A stretch of DNA of 64,000 nucleotides from Epiperipatus broadwayi (lineage: Eukaryota; Onychophora; Udeonychophora; Euonychophora; Peripatidae). Position numbers and translations under genes: made by a program. The stretch is from NCBI GenBank assembly GCA_028023455.1, contig JAQFVV010000030.1, positions 10,715,649 to 10,779,648 of the forward strand, read 5' to 3'. Under the pieces are notes generated by a model. It was not told the origin of the DNA. It worked only from the letters and a program-made list of their open reading frames with translations, and ran no database searches. Shown here in pieces: positions 25,360 through 37,880 of the stretch (the first letter of the stretch is position 1; every line of letters starts with the position of its first letter).

Positions 25360-25830
25360 GGGGAACTTAGTTCTCCATATTCATAGCCTATCTTGGTAAG
25401 GTTGGCTTACATTGTGATTTTAAGTGAAGCTTGGCAGTAATTTATGCAAAATTTATTCAAAGTTTTCTTTCATATAGACCATTTTTTGGAGATTGCAAAG
25501 CATGATTCTTTTCAGTTTATTGCATAATTCTCATTTGCAATAAAGCACTTATTTTTTGTTTTGTATCATTACACTGACTGCACAATGCTCTTGCCAAAGT
25601 AGGTTCAAATCCATGGCCTGTTGTTTTTGGTGCTCAAAGAATATGGATTTGTTTTCAGTATTGTTTAGAGTTCTCCTTTATAAATATGATGTTGAGATGT
25701 TCTGGTGGTGATGTTGGCCCAATCTCTCCATAATATGCAGCTCTACATCCATTGGTTGGGCATAAAATTTTGTAAACTGCTTGGCTATTTGATCAGCAGG
25801 ATGTCAAGAAAGATGATAGTTTTCTGCACC
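25360..25830 (-). pseudogene. Penelope-like element GIY-YIG fragment, different family
   Basis: The minus strand at 25778-25715 reads VYKILCPTNGCRAAYYGEIG, a GIY-YIG module with a CPTNGC insert between the VYK and YYGE halves, as in some PLE nucleases. Broken frames downstream (25710-25360) retain KTTGHGFEPTLARAL and a KNHAL stretch. It is not the family seen at 8.4, 16.2 or 24.4 kb. No RT is present. It ends about 190 bp before the target duplication of the LTR element. Confidence 0.6.
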
Positions 25831-26022
25831 TAAAAAAGATAGTTTCTGCGTTTATATCTTTATAAGGACATGGGTATGAAGTAAAAGAGGTTCCATTATA
25901 CTTCAATAAAACCCATAATAAAGAAACTATTATATACATTAGCAGAAAAACGTGCTTAGCCTCAGAATTTTTAATTAGTAATTAATAATATAAATGGTAG
26001 AAAGCAGTATTTATTTACATAG

Positions 26023-28479
26023 TGTAATGGAATATACTTGCTGCATTCCATTTAAATTGAAGAAAGAAGGCCCCAAACATTGGGAAAGCCAAATATAATG
26101 GAATGTATCTTTATATATGATCTCAAATGAAAATAAACATATGAACTTTTGTAACAATAATTATTAGTTAGCCAAGCCCCTAACTTTGATACACCAAATG
26201 TAATGAATAATTAAACAAACATATTATGCTGACTACGTTATGGCGTCCAAATGTAATGGAACATACTTTTACTCCATTATACAATCATCAATTAACTGGG
26301 ACCAACAGTTTATGGTGCCAAATGTAATGGACAATATATCATATAGACATATTATATCTCAAATGTAATGGAACATCAATATATGAAAAGAAAATAATGC
26401 TTCAAACATTGGATGATAAACGTAATGGAATATATGTAATCTAAATGAATCCAATTGTTGAGAAAGCCTAATATAATAAATTGTATAATTTAAATGAAGA
26501 AAGACAAAATTATCCCAGTTATATTTAAATAAATTGTTTATATGCCCTTCCAACTAGCTATACATGAAATAAATTTAAAATCATATAGAGCAATGAGATC
26601 TATCCTTATAATTTATTTTCAAGATTGATATAACTAACTAATCAAATATATATATCAGAAACAAAGGTAATTCTATTAAATCCAATATACACATCTATTA
26701 TGTAAATTTATGTATATCTAAACATATCAATGAATAATAATATGTGTAAGTAACTTAAAGACTAAATAATAAGTGAAATACGTAGTTATCCTCTATTAAA
26801 TTGTGAATTCAATTAATTTCATAATGACTTTGGCACTAAAAGAAAAATAATAATAAAATATTAATACACTTTCAAATAAATTACAAAGGCATTACTTATA
26901 AAACAAATAGTACATCCTTTATTTTTATATTATGGTTTAATTTTAGGTAATATCAATGTTTTAAATACAAACCCAAATAATAAATATACATATATACTTG
27001 CAATAAGTATATATATTAAATAAATAAAGACATATCTGTGCTTAACAAGTAGGTATTAATATAAATACAAATCCATATTTATATTTTTCAGATATTTAAA
27101 ATAATAAATAAAAAAATATTATATACAGCAAATATATATAAATTATTGTTTTGGTATGCATAAGAATCATTATATAAAGTTAAAAAAAAAAAGGAAATAA
27201 ATTAATAATAAAACAATTTTTATAATAAACATTTGCGAATATAAATTTACTTATTAAAATATACATAACAACTCATATGCAACCCAAACTTATAAGCCAT
27301 ACTTTAAGATTTTAAATTACTTAAGTGTTAATTTTGACACCTGTTAAACGTTTATTGCTGTTAGAAAACAAGACGCTTGAATTGAATATTTATAAAACGT
27401 TATATTTTTATAATGAAAAATAAAAGTAAAAAAAAAAGTATCGATCTCAAAAGTATATATATATAAACATATATACAAATAAAATTTTTTTACTACCTTT
27501 CAAAGTTCACATGTCTAGTTTTCCTTCAAAAGTCAACTTATTCCATTGTTTTATTTCTTTATCCGTTTAATATTAGAATGCATTCTAGTTAAAGTGAAGA
27601 AACTATCACGTTAGAGAAAATTGTCAATTCTTGGATGTATGTATATTTTTATCCTTCTAAAATTTCTTTCCTTGAAAAATAAATAAATAAATTGAAATGT
27701 TAAATCCAATATATTAATTCTAGTTACCTCCAGATTATTATTAGATTGACCATTATAGATTCCAGATAGCTATGTCAAATTTCGGCTTCAGACGCGATGA
27801 AATACATATATTGAAATTTGCCTAGTTTTTCTTTTTAAACTGCCTTGGAATAAATGAAAGAAAATGGTGCAGCCTCTTGGCTGCGATATATCTCTATTAG
27901 CCTGTCATGATTTATGTATTTACCATAGAAATCTATCTTATTCCAATATTCTGAAGAATGGTAATTTCAAAGACACAAAGTACAACAAAATTTTATCCTT
28001 CAGTTGGTTTTATTACTATCTTAATAATAATGGCTTCCTCTTTTTGTTGTTGCTGTTGTTCCACGTGCTAGCAAATGCTGTTTTGAAAACCATTGTTACA
28101 CATGTTTTATTTTAAACAATTAACATTAAAAAAAAATAAAATATCAAGCATATATATAAAAAATATTAAATTGAAAATTTATTTGACAGCTTTAAAAATA
28201 TACATAAATAATAATATTGCATTTTTTTAATAATCACTGCAAATAAAATAATTTTTTTATATAATCAACAATTTATATGTCTTCATTTATTTATAATAAT
28301 TAAATATTCATAACGATGTACCATCAACATATAAATAAAATAATAACTTCAAACAATAACTATACCTAATAACCATAAACAATAATAATACTTCATATAT
28401 AAACATCAACTCAAAGAGGTTTTTTTTTATATAACAAATGATAATTTTTAAAATATAGATAGACTTATCGATATTTACA
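26023..28479 (-). repeat. 3' LTR of the coiled-coil LTR element
   Basis: 2,457 bp, TGTAATGG at the plus-strand left end and ATTTACA at the right end. Differences from the partner LTR are few and scattered (for example near 26033, 26169, 26290, 26430, 26575 and a small length difference at 27190). The leftmost 460 bp contains a degenerate repeat of the element's own LTR/PBS junction. The short frames inside (26359-26553, 27864-28115) recur in both LTRs but have no family signature. Confidence 0.92.
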
Positions 28480-28500
28480 ATACCCCCTAATCCACCGAAA
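28480..28500 (-). promoter_or_regulatory. Polypurine tract of the coiled-coil LTR element
   Basis: On the minus strand the sequence just before the 3' LTR reads GGTGGATTAGGGGGTAT, with the G run ending three to four bases before TGTAAAT. The Gypsy element at 47-54 kb has an equivalent AGGGGGGTA before its 3' LTR. Confidence 0.65.
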
Positions 28501-28707
28501 AAAAAATGTCTTTGCAAATAACTAATTAATTATGAGATATCGAAAAACTTCTCAAATTTGTAATCTTTCTAAGGACTAACATGGTTTAAAGAATATTATT
28601 TTTCTTATTAATAACCATATTCATTTATTTATATCTATCTTTCAGATCATCTAGATATTTGTCCAAGTTTTCTTTAAAAAAAAATAAAATAATAATAATC
28701 AAAAGTG

Positions 28708-31700
28708 CCTTTTAATTTCCAGTTTTTTGGACTCCATGAAGAAATTTGCTTTGATTTACAAGATTTTTATATAACGTTTTGGTATAATTCAATTGCTTTA
28801 GAATAATTTTCGGATCAGCTTCTAAAAAAAATTTGCTATGATCTCCTTAGATTTTGCCTCTATATCCTTTATATAAATACTAACTTGATCATAAGCACTA
28901 ACATAGTTCTTAATTTTATCAATAATAGTTGCTACTTTATCAGATAATCTATTACCTTTCATTTGAATATCGTAATAAATATCATCGGCTTGAGCAAGTC
29001 TTTGTTTTAATTCACTTGTTCTATGTTCAATTGAAAACAATTCTCTGGGCAATTTTGAATGGTATTCATTCAAATTTTTTAAATAATCCTTTAAAAATTG
29101 CAAATTAGATTGATGTGATACAACTTCAACATTAAAGAATTCTTGAAAATCATTTTGTTTTACAACAATAACATTACTATATTAATTCTTTTCAGTTTAA
29201 CTTTAGGTTTACTTAAATCTCTTTCCTTAGCTATATTTTCTCGAAGAAAATCTTTACTAATCACATCATCACTTCTCATTTTAAGTTTAATTTTGGCTTT
29301 GCCAATTTCTTTTTCTTTATCAATAATCTTTCTGCCAAGAATTAAATTAAATATCTTTTCATTTATTCTTTTAAATTTTACCTTTGCTTTCCCTACATCT
29401 CTTTCCTTGTCAATATTCTCTCTAAGAAAATCAATATTATTTATCTTTCCATCTATAACTTTAAGTTTAACTTTGGCTTTTCCAATATCTCTTTCTTTAT
29501 TTACATTTTCTTTAAAAAAATCTATATTAATCAGATCATCTTCTATCATTTTAAGTTTGATCTTAGCTTTTCCAATTTCTTTTTCTACATCAATAATCTT
29601 TCTACCAATATTTAAATTGAAATTGAATACCTTTTTAATTTCAATTTTATTTTTACGAACTTTGTCCTACTGGCATACTTGTAAAATAAGTCATTTCTAT
29701 TGCAACAATGGTACAAATTACCACTCAAATATTTATGTTCTAATATATATAAAAATATGCTTTCTTTGTACCACACAAAATTACCATGATACTGTTCTTT
29801 ATATTGACTTTGATAAACACATTCTGTTCTTTCTAGTAATTTTTGAGAGTTAATTTTAATCTTTTCTGGTGAACTTAATTCAACTTCTAAAGTTTGAACA
29901 CCTTCATTCATTTTATTATAATGCATTTTTATTTCTCTTAACTCTAGAGTACTATTGTCTAACCATTGAAAACCTAACTGTCCAATTTCTAAATTGTCAA
30001 CAGTGTCCTTTAATCTTTCACAACTTAATTCTACTTCTTCTGATTGCTTTTGTGAATTTAATTTTATTTCTAAGGATCTATCAACTATTTTATCCTCACT
30101 ATAGTACTCATCAAAAGTTTTAACTTTATCTATATCCTCTTTATAAACTAACTTTTTGTAGGATTTATTCATTCCTATAATATCATTATTCAACTTAAAA
30201 GATTCCTTGGGTTCCTTTAATATATTATCATATAATTCATTATTTCCATTAATTATTTTAACAGACTCTTTATTATTCTGACTTTGAAAAATCAAGCCCT
30301 CTCCTTCCGATTTACTAGAAACATTCGATACTATTTCCTCAATAGAATTTTGAGATTTTGAATTTATCCCTAACTGTTTTAGTAATCTCTCTTGTAATTC
30401 CTTATTTTTCTTTATCTCCATTTTATGTTCCTCTAACACTTGACTAGATCTCCGAATTTCTAATATCGTTTCATCTATCCTTTCTATTCGTTGTTGTGCC
30501 TCTATCTCCTTTGCCATTACTTCTTCTATCATAGTCTGAAAATCTAACTTTACCTCCACACAACAATGACCTTTCTTCTGTATCTCAACATTCATATCTA
30601 TATCTTTCTTAATCATTTCAATAGATTCTTTATGCTTTTTTATCTTTTCATCAACCGATTCAAGAATCTTTCTAATTAATTCTTCATTTTTAAAATTTTT
30701 TCCATTTACTAAATCTATCAATGGTTTATCTTTTTCCCTATCATCTATCAACTCAACAGATGGTATATTTGCTTCTAGTTTTTTAGTAACCAATTCAACA
30801 GATTCCTTTTGAATCTCTATTTCTTCATGAATTAACTCACTATCTGTACTAATTTTTTCAACAGATAACTGGGTTTCATCACTAGTTAATTTAATAAAAA
30901 ATTTGTCTTTTCTTAAATCATCTTCTGCTATCTTATCAAATGATACATTATCATTTACATCCTTGTTAACTAATTTAAGAGAATCTTTGTTTTCTTCTGC
31001 CAAACTACTACATAAGTTAATATTTTCATTAACTATTTTAATTACTTGTGGATTTGCTTTTCTTATTATTTTAACAAGTTGTCTATTTTCTGCCATACTT
31101 TTACTAATTAAACTAATAGGTTCTTTATGCTTTTTCAAATCTGTACTAGTTACTTTAACAGATTTATCATTTACTTTGAAAGATACTTTATGATTTGCTA
31201 TATCCTTATCAATTATCTCAACTGATGGCTTAGATTCAGTTTCTATACTTTTAGATTCAATATTTTGTGATTTATTATTCTCCTCTAATTTATTTTTCAA
31301 ATTAGCATCTACTATTGTAACATCTTGACTAACTATCTCAACAGATGATTTACTATCTTCAACATTTTTATTAATAAATTGAGTTTCTTTCCACATCCTT
31401 TCTTCAATCAACCTCACGAACTCATGGATATATTTATCAATTATTTGGAATCTCTTATCAAATATACGATCTATAGATTCACACATATTATCTGTGTATT
31501 TATCAATTATTTGGTTTCTCTTCTCAAGTATATGATTTATAGATTCACGCATACTATCTGTGTATTTATCAATTATTTGGTTTCTCTTCTCAAGTATACG
31601 ATTTATAGATTCACGCATACTATCTGTGTATTTATCAATTATTTGGTTTCTCTTCTCAAGTATACGATTTATAGATTCACACATACTATCTGTGTATTTA

Positions 31701-31837
31701 TCAACTATCATTTCAATCTTCTTGTGAAGATTATCAGCAACTACTTCAGAAGTTATTGGTTTCTCCATTAAATTCCTTAAATAAAAATTACCACAGATCA
31801 AGGGCTCACCATCTCCAATCATTATCCCAACAAGCAA
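28708..31837 (-). pseudogene. Long coiled-coil protein gene inside LTR element, frameshifted
   Basis: Three consecutive open frames (31837-29612, 741 codons; 29549-29160; 29103-28822) read as one original frame of about 1,040 codons broken by indels near 29640 and 29165 and in a T8 run at 28823-28831; it ends at about 28708. The N-terminal 55-160 residues are four tandem units of about 23 residues (core QIIDKYTDSMRESINRILEK). The middle is K/E/S/I-rich heptad-like sequence with SVEIV- and SVELV-type motifs repeating about every 20-30 residues. The C-terminal part has five units of about 30 residues (IDKERDVGKAKVKFK type). No enzyme motif is visible. It occupies the gag position. Function is unknown; a structural or RNA-packaging Gag-like role is a guess. 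Confidence 0.7.
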
Positions 31838-33402
31838 TTACTCAACTAAGCAAAATACAAGCCTTTTAATTTTATTATTCATAGTAGCTATCCGACAATC
31901 TAAATTTCAGTTGTTTGAACTCATAAACTTATTGGCTTATAAAAAGTCTCTTCTATCACTATAACAATAATAAATTCCTCTAAAAATATATATATAGAGA
32001 GAGAAAAAGTAACAACTGAGATCACTAACTAACATTTATTTATATGTAATGATAATAAATATTCTACACTCATATAATATTGAAATGTGGAAATTTCATA
32101 TCAAATTTAATATAACCTCATAATATTTAAAATATAATAAAATGTTCACATGCCTTAAAAATAACTAATTCAATAATATTGTGAGATAACTTTCTCACTC
32201 AAAATAATGGTAGTTAAGCATAAAATTATTAAATTGATACCTATAAATTTTCTGGACCTTAAAACTTAACACCATTTTATATACAAAAAAAAAAAAAAAT
32301 CAACTTCACTAATTATTAGCTTTTGTGCCCAAAACACTATTTTACTAAAATTGTACTAATGCAATTTATTATCAACAAACATTCACTAATTGAACTTCAT
32401 GTTTAAAAGTCACTTATAATGGAAAATATAACATTGATATGTTTGTTTTCAAACCCTAATTGATAATCAATGTAATAGATTATTTGTTACCAACAATAAT
32501 CAATTAACCAAGCCCTTAAGTTTGGTGTTATATATTTAAGTTATATACTTATCTATTCCTCCAAAGATCCGACAGATACTGACAGCCAAAAGATTGATTA
32601 GCACTTCACAACTTTGATATAGATAAAAGAATTCAATCATTACTCCTAAAGCATACAATGTTTCATGAACACTTAGATGATTATCACATTTCATTCTATC
32701 CAAGCTACTACAACCCATAATAATTTTCTGAAAACACTATTACACTGCCCTGCTTACATCCAAGTCTTAGGGGCTATTATTTATAAAATATTTCCTTGCT
32801 CATCTTTGGGAGACTTAGAGGCAAATATTATACATATATCAAAATAATTATACCTTACTCTCTCTGGAGTTTTAGAGGTAAAATCATGGCAGGACTACTG
32901 TTAACTGCTTCATGATAAATAATAATAAACATCAAAATTTGGGTTGGAGCAGTAAATGAGATCAATCAATCACAAGTGACATGAATGCATCACATCCTCA
33001 AGACAATGACAAAAATTCCCCATCCAACATCAATACTTGCAACAGAACCAACCAAACTCCAACAATCAAATATCCAATCTAACCCTCAAAATTATAGATT
33101 TTCTACAACATAAACTTTCCAAATATGGACAAAATTATTACGCTATAATTTAACACCATCAATATAATTTTTAAATTGAAATTAAACTGCTTCATGACTA
33201 TATTTATCTTTCATCATTAAAAAAATACAATAACAGTAACAATCACCATCTAAACATAAGGCCAAAATATTTCCATTTATATAAAAAAAATTAAACACAC
33301 AAAATGCTTCTCTTTCTTTAAACTATACATCTCACATCAATATATATACTACACATCTCTCAGGTATGTGGGGTATTTCAAGCCCTAATTAGCTTATTTC
33401 GA
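31838..33402 (-). other. 5' leader of the coiled-coil LTR element
   Basis: About 1.56 kb between PBS and the coiled-coil start. No convincing coding frame. A segment at 32483-32520 (ATTAACCAAGCCCTTAAGTTTGG) is related to LTR sequence at 33560-33600, suggesting exchange between leader and LTR. Confidence 0.5.
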
Positions 33403-33420
33403 GCCCTAGTTGTTGCGCCA
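33403..33420 (-). promoter_or_regulatory. Primer-binding site of the coiled-coil LTR element
   Basis: Minus strand: the LTR end CCATTACA is followed by TT and TGGCGCAACAACTAGGG. TGG pairs with the CCA end of a tRNA. The primer tRNA was not identified. Confidence 0.75.
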
Positions 33421-33422
33421 AA

Positions 33423-35882
33423 TGTAATGGAATGTACTTGCTGCATTCCATTTAAATTGAAGAAAGAAGGCCCCAAACATTGGGAAAGCCAAATATAATG
33501 GAATGTATCTTTATATATGATCTCAAATGAAAATAAACATATGAACTTTTGTAACAATAATTATTAGTTAACCAAGCCCCTAACTTTGATACACCAAATG
33601 TAATGAATAATTAAACAAACATATTATGCTGACTACGTTATGGCGTCCAAATGTAATGGAACATACTTTTACTCCATTATACAATCATCAGTTAACTGGG
33701 ACCAACAGTTTATGGTGCCAAATGTAATGGACAATATATCATATAGACATATTATATCTCAAATGTAATGGAACATCAATATATGAAAAGAAAATAATGC
33801 TTCAAACATTGGATGATAAACGTAATGGAATATATATAATCTAAATGAATCCAATTGTTGAGAAAGCCTAATATAATAAATTGTATAATTTAAATGAAGA
33901 AAGACAAAATTATCCCAGTTATATTTAAATAAATTGTTTATATGCCCTTCCAACTAGCTATACATGAAATAAATCTAAAATCATATAGAGCAATGAGATC
34001 TATCCTTATAATTTATTTTCAAGATTGATATAACTAACTAATCAAATATATATATCAGAAACAAAGGTAATTCTATTAAATCCAATATACACATCTATTA
34101 TGTAAATTTATGTATATCTAAACATATCAATGAATAATAATATGTGTAAGTAACTTAAAGACTAAATAATAAGTGAAATACGTAGTTATCCTCTATTAAA
34201 TTGTGAATTCAATTAATTTCATAATGACTTTGGCACTAAAAGAAAAATAATAATAAAATATTAATACACTTTCAAATAAATTACAAAGGCATTACTTATA
34301 AAACAAATAGTACATCCTTTATTTTTATATTATGGTTTAATTTTAGGTAATATCAATGTTTTAAATACAAACCCAAATAATAAATATACATATATACTTG
34401 CAATAAGTATATATATTAAATAAATAAAGACATATCTGTGCTTAACAAGTAGGTATTAATATAAATACAAATCCATATTTATATTTTTCAGATATTTAAA
34501 ATAATAAATAAAAAAATATTATATACAGCAAATATATATAAATTATTGTTTTGGTATGCATAAGAATCATTATATAAAGTTAAAAAAAAAAGAAAGAAAT
34601 AAATTAATAATAAAACAATTTTTATAATAAACATTTGCGAATATAAATTTACTTATTAAAATATACATAACAACTCATATGCAACCCAAACTTATAAGCC
34701 ATACTTTAAGATTTTAAATTACTTAAGTGTTAATTTTGACACCTGTTAAACGTTTATTGCTGTTAGAAAACAAGACGCTTGAATTGAATATTTATAAAAC
34801 GTTATATTTTTATAATGAAAAATAAAAGTAAAAAAAAAATGAATATCGATCTCAAAAGTATATATATATATCATTTATACTAATAAAGTTTTTTTACTAC
34901 CTTTCAAAGTTCACATGTCTAGTTTTCCTTCAAAAGTCAACTTATTCCATTGTTTTATTTCTTTATCCGTTTAATATTAGAATGCATTCTAGTTAAAGTG
35001 AAGAAACTATCACGTTAGAGAAAATTGTCAATTCTTGGATGTATGTATATTTTTATCCTTCTAAAATTTCTTTCCTTGAAAAATAAATAAATAAATTGAA
35101 ATGTTAAATCCAATATATTAATTCTAGTTACCTCCAGATTATTATTAGATTGACCATTATAGATTCCAGATAGCTATGTCAAATTTCGGCTTCAGACGCG
35201 ATGAAATACATATATTGAAATTTGCCTAGTTTTTCTTTTTAAACTGCCTTGGAATAAATGAAAGAAAATGGTGCAGCCTCTTGGCTGCGATATATCTCTA
35301 TTAGCCTGTCATGATTTATGTATTTACCATAGAAATCTATCTTATTCCAATATTCTGAAGAATGGTAATTTCAAAGACACAAAGTACAACAAAATTTTAT
35401 CCTTCAGTTGGTTTTATTACTATCTTAATAATAATGGCTTCCTCTTTTTGTTGTTGCTGTTGTTCCACGTGCTAGCAAATGCTGTTTTGAAAACCATTGT
35501 TACACATGTTTTATTTTAAACAATTAACATTAAAAAAAAATAAAATATCAAGCATATATATAAAAAATATTAAATTGAAAATTTATTTGACAGCTTTAAA
35601 AATATACATAAATAATAATATTGCATTTTTTTAATAATCACTGCAAATAAAATAATTTTTTTATATAATCAACAATTTATATGTCTTCATTTATTTATAA
35701 TAATTAAATATTCATAACGATGTACCATCAACATATAAATAAAATAATAACTTCAAACAATAACTATACCTAATAACCATAAACAATAATAATACTTCAT
35801 ATATAAACATCAACTCAAAGAGATTTTTTTTTTATATAACAAATGATAATTTTTAAAATATAGATAGACATCGATATTTACA
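33423..35882 (-). repeat. 5' LTR of the coiled-coil LTR element
   Basis: 2,460 bp. At its PBS-proximal end, eight degenerate copies of CCAAATGTAATGG occur at 33418, 33489, 33594, 33647, 33718, 33758, 33818 and 33868. On the minus strand each reads as LTR end plus TTTGG, followed by PBS-like sequence. The same array is present in the 3' LTR. Confidence 0.92.
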
Positions 35883-35886
35883 ATAG

Positions 35887-37880
35887 ATATAAACTTTCTA
35901 TCTCTATTTCCTTTAATTTAAAAATTCATGAAAATATCTCATTTAATTTTTAAAAAAGCAGTCAATATTTAAACAATTACAATCAGCAATCTCAATCTGT
36001 TGGCTACACACCCTCCTTCATTCTGTGGAACAATATGTTTACATAGACACTATAGTTTACAATTTGACTAAAGAGAATAAAATTGTTGATTCAAAAAATC
36101 TTTCATTAAACAGGTAAATATAATTTGTTCTGAAATTAGAATAACAGATATTCAATGATAACTTCAAATCTAAAATTATAACTATCAACCTGCATTGCAA
36201 CTACACATTATACAGATAATAAAATTACTAATGTTGGAGGTTAAATAGCTTTGTAATGTAAATATGTAAAAAAAGTCAACACTTAAATAATATCAATAAC
36301 AATCAAAAATGTAAGGCAACTTTCTTTAAACAATAAAGTAATATATATATAATTTGACTATGACATTTTTATTATAAACTATAATCAATAATAAAAATGT
36401 GTTTACTTTAGATTTTAGCTAATTAGTCACATATTCAAATTTATTGAATGATATTTATTTATCTAGTTTTATGTAGTCACAGAAAATATAAAAATGCATC
36501 TAGAACTGTATGTATACATGAATAGATTGATAAAAGCTAAAATGAATTTGCATTTAAATGAAAGGATACACTTAGATTCCTTTTAGAGATTTAAAAAAAA
36601 AGTGAGCAGTGCAAATTATAATTTTACTCCTACTTTCTTCTCATTACATTAAGTGAGTAAACAAATATAATATATTTGCTTATCAATAAGCACCAATTCA
36701 GTGTGGTTATTTTATTCACTTATATCTCCGAGTTTAATATCAAGAAACGTCATATAATTTAATCTCAATTACCTAATAATTGTTGCTGAAATATTAGCTT
36801 TCTAAACATTAGTATGAATGTATATGTGAATTATCTCTCTTTTTAATTGATGTTGTTACAGTCATGAATGATAAATCTAATTTTTCTCCTGCTCTCAGGA
36901 TACTATAACACAGACAACAAAAGAAATGAGATGCAGTATGCCAAAAATCTCTTAACTATGAATCCAGGTTGTCATTTGATGATAACCATTTATTTATGTA
37001 CCTGCAAATATAGATTACTTGCAGGCCTGTAAGATTACATACATTTGTTATTAAAAGAAAGTTGGAGTGTTTGAAGTTATAAGCAAAAATAAAGAGAGTT
37101 GATTTAAAAAGTGTGCATATCATTGCAAAACTGCTTGTCTCTTTCACTATGTGATGGTATGTCACAAAAAGGCATACAGTGATTTATTTAATTATCTATG
37201 AAAGATAAAAAAAATGACAGAACTGAGTTAAAGTTTTTTTGAACCCTTGAAATTAGTTTTATTCATTATATTAACAAGAACAATATATGCTCTTCAAACG
37301 ATAAACACAAATAAAAAAAATGACCACAACACACACTTATTATTTAGATAAAACTAGCAGACATATGAATCTGATTTCATCTTGGTCCCTAAATATTAAG
37401 GAAAACGAATTTATAGGGCAAGAAAAAACTCTCTGATTAATATTTTGACAAATGCCAGTTATTACTTTTTTCTGCCCAAGGGCTTATTTGAATAATATTT
37501 TAGATCAGGGCTATTTGTAAATAAAACTCCTTAGATTCACTTTGGAATATCAGGGACTAAATCACCCCTTAGAAATGATTTCTTTGTTTGCTATTTTGAC
37601 AAGACCTTAGTCTGTAAACAAAAGAATATCAAGATAGGCTCTATAATACAAGCAGTAATTATTTTTATATAACTAAGAAGAAATATACGCCTTTACTTAT
37701 TCTAGCGTTTTGCTAATTAAAAATATTAAAGCAACAATTTAACGGTAAAATTCTATCATTTTAATATTTAATAATATTAAATTATAACAATAATTTAAAA
37801 TGAATTTTCCATCGCATTTGAAATATAATTCATTTCAAGACTTACATCTGCAGTTAATTTACATTACATTTATACAGTTC
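35887..37880. other. No gene seen
   Basis: About 2 kb of AT-rich sequence after the LTR element. The 69-codon minus-strand frame at 36956-37165 has no recognisable motif. Confidence 0.4.

Larger units (their letters stand above)
26019..35886 (-). mobile_element. Non-autonomous LTR retrotransposon with coiled-coil gene, no pol
   Basis: A structurally complete LTR element in minus orientation. The 5' LTR is 33423-35882 and the 3' LTR 26023-28479, about 99% identical over 2.46 kb. Ends are TGTAA and TTACA. A 4-bp target duplication ATAG lies at 26019-26022 and 35883-35886. A PBS (TTTGGCGCAACAACTAGGG, minus strand) abuts the 5' LTR and an AGGGGG tract abuts the 3' LTR. The 4.9-kb interior contains no reverse transcriptase, protease or integrase, only a long broken coiled-coil frame. 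This fits the LARD concept (large retrotransposon derivative), with the unusual feature that it carries coding sequence. Confidence 0.9.

Noticed and set aside
29143-29853. Plus-strand 236-codon Leu/Ser-rich frame opposite the coiled-coil gene (also 31379-31771 and 30903-31193)
   Set aside because: Mirror of the repetitive minus-strand coding sequence; repeats and start fit the minus strand, and the hydrophobic composition is what an antisense of K/E/I-rich codons gives.
26019-35886. Direct repeats of 2.46 kb as a tandem segmental duplication
   Set aside because: Matching TGTAA/TTACA termini, PBS, PPT and a 4-bp flanking duplication identify them as LTRs.
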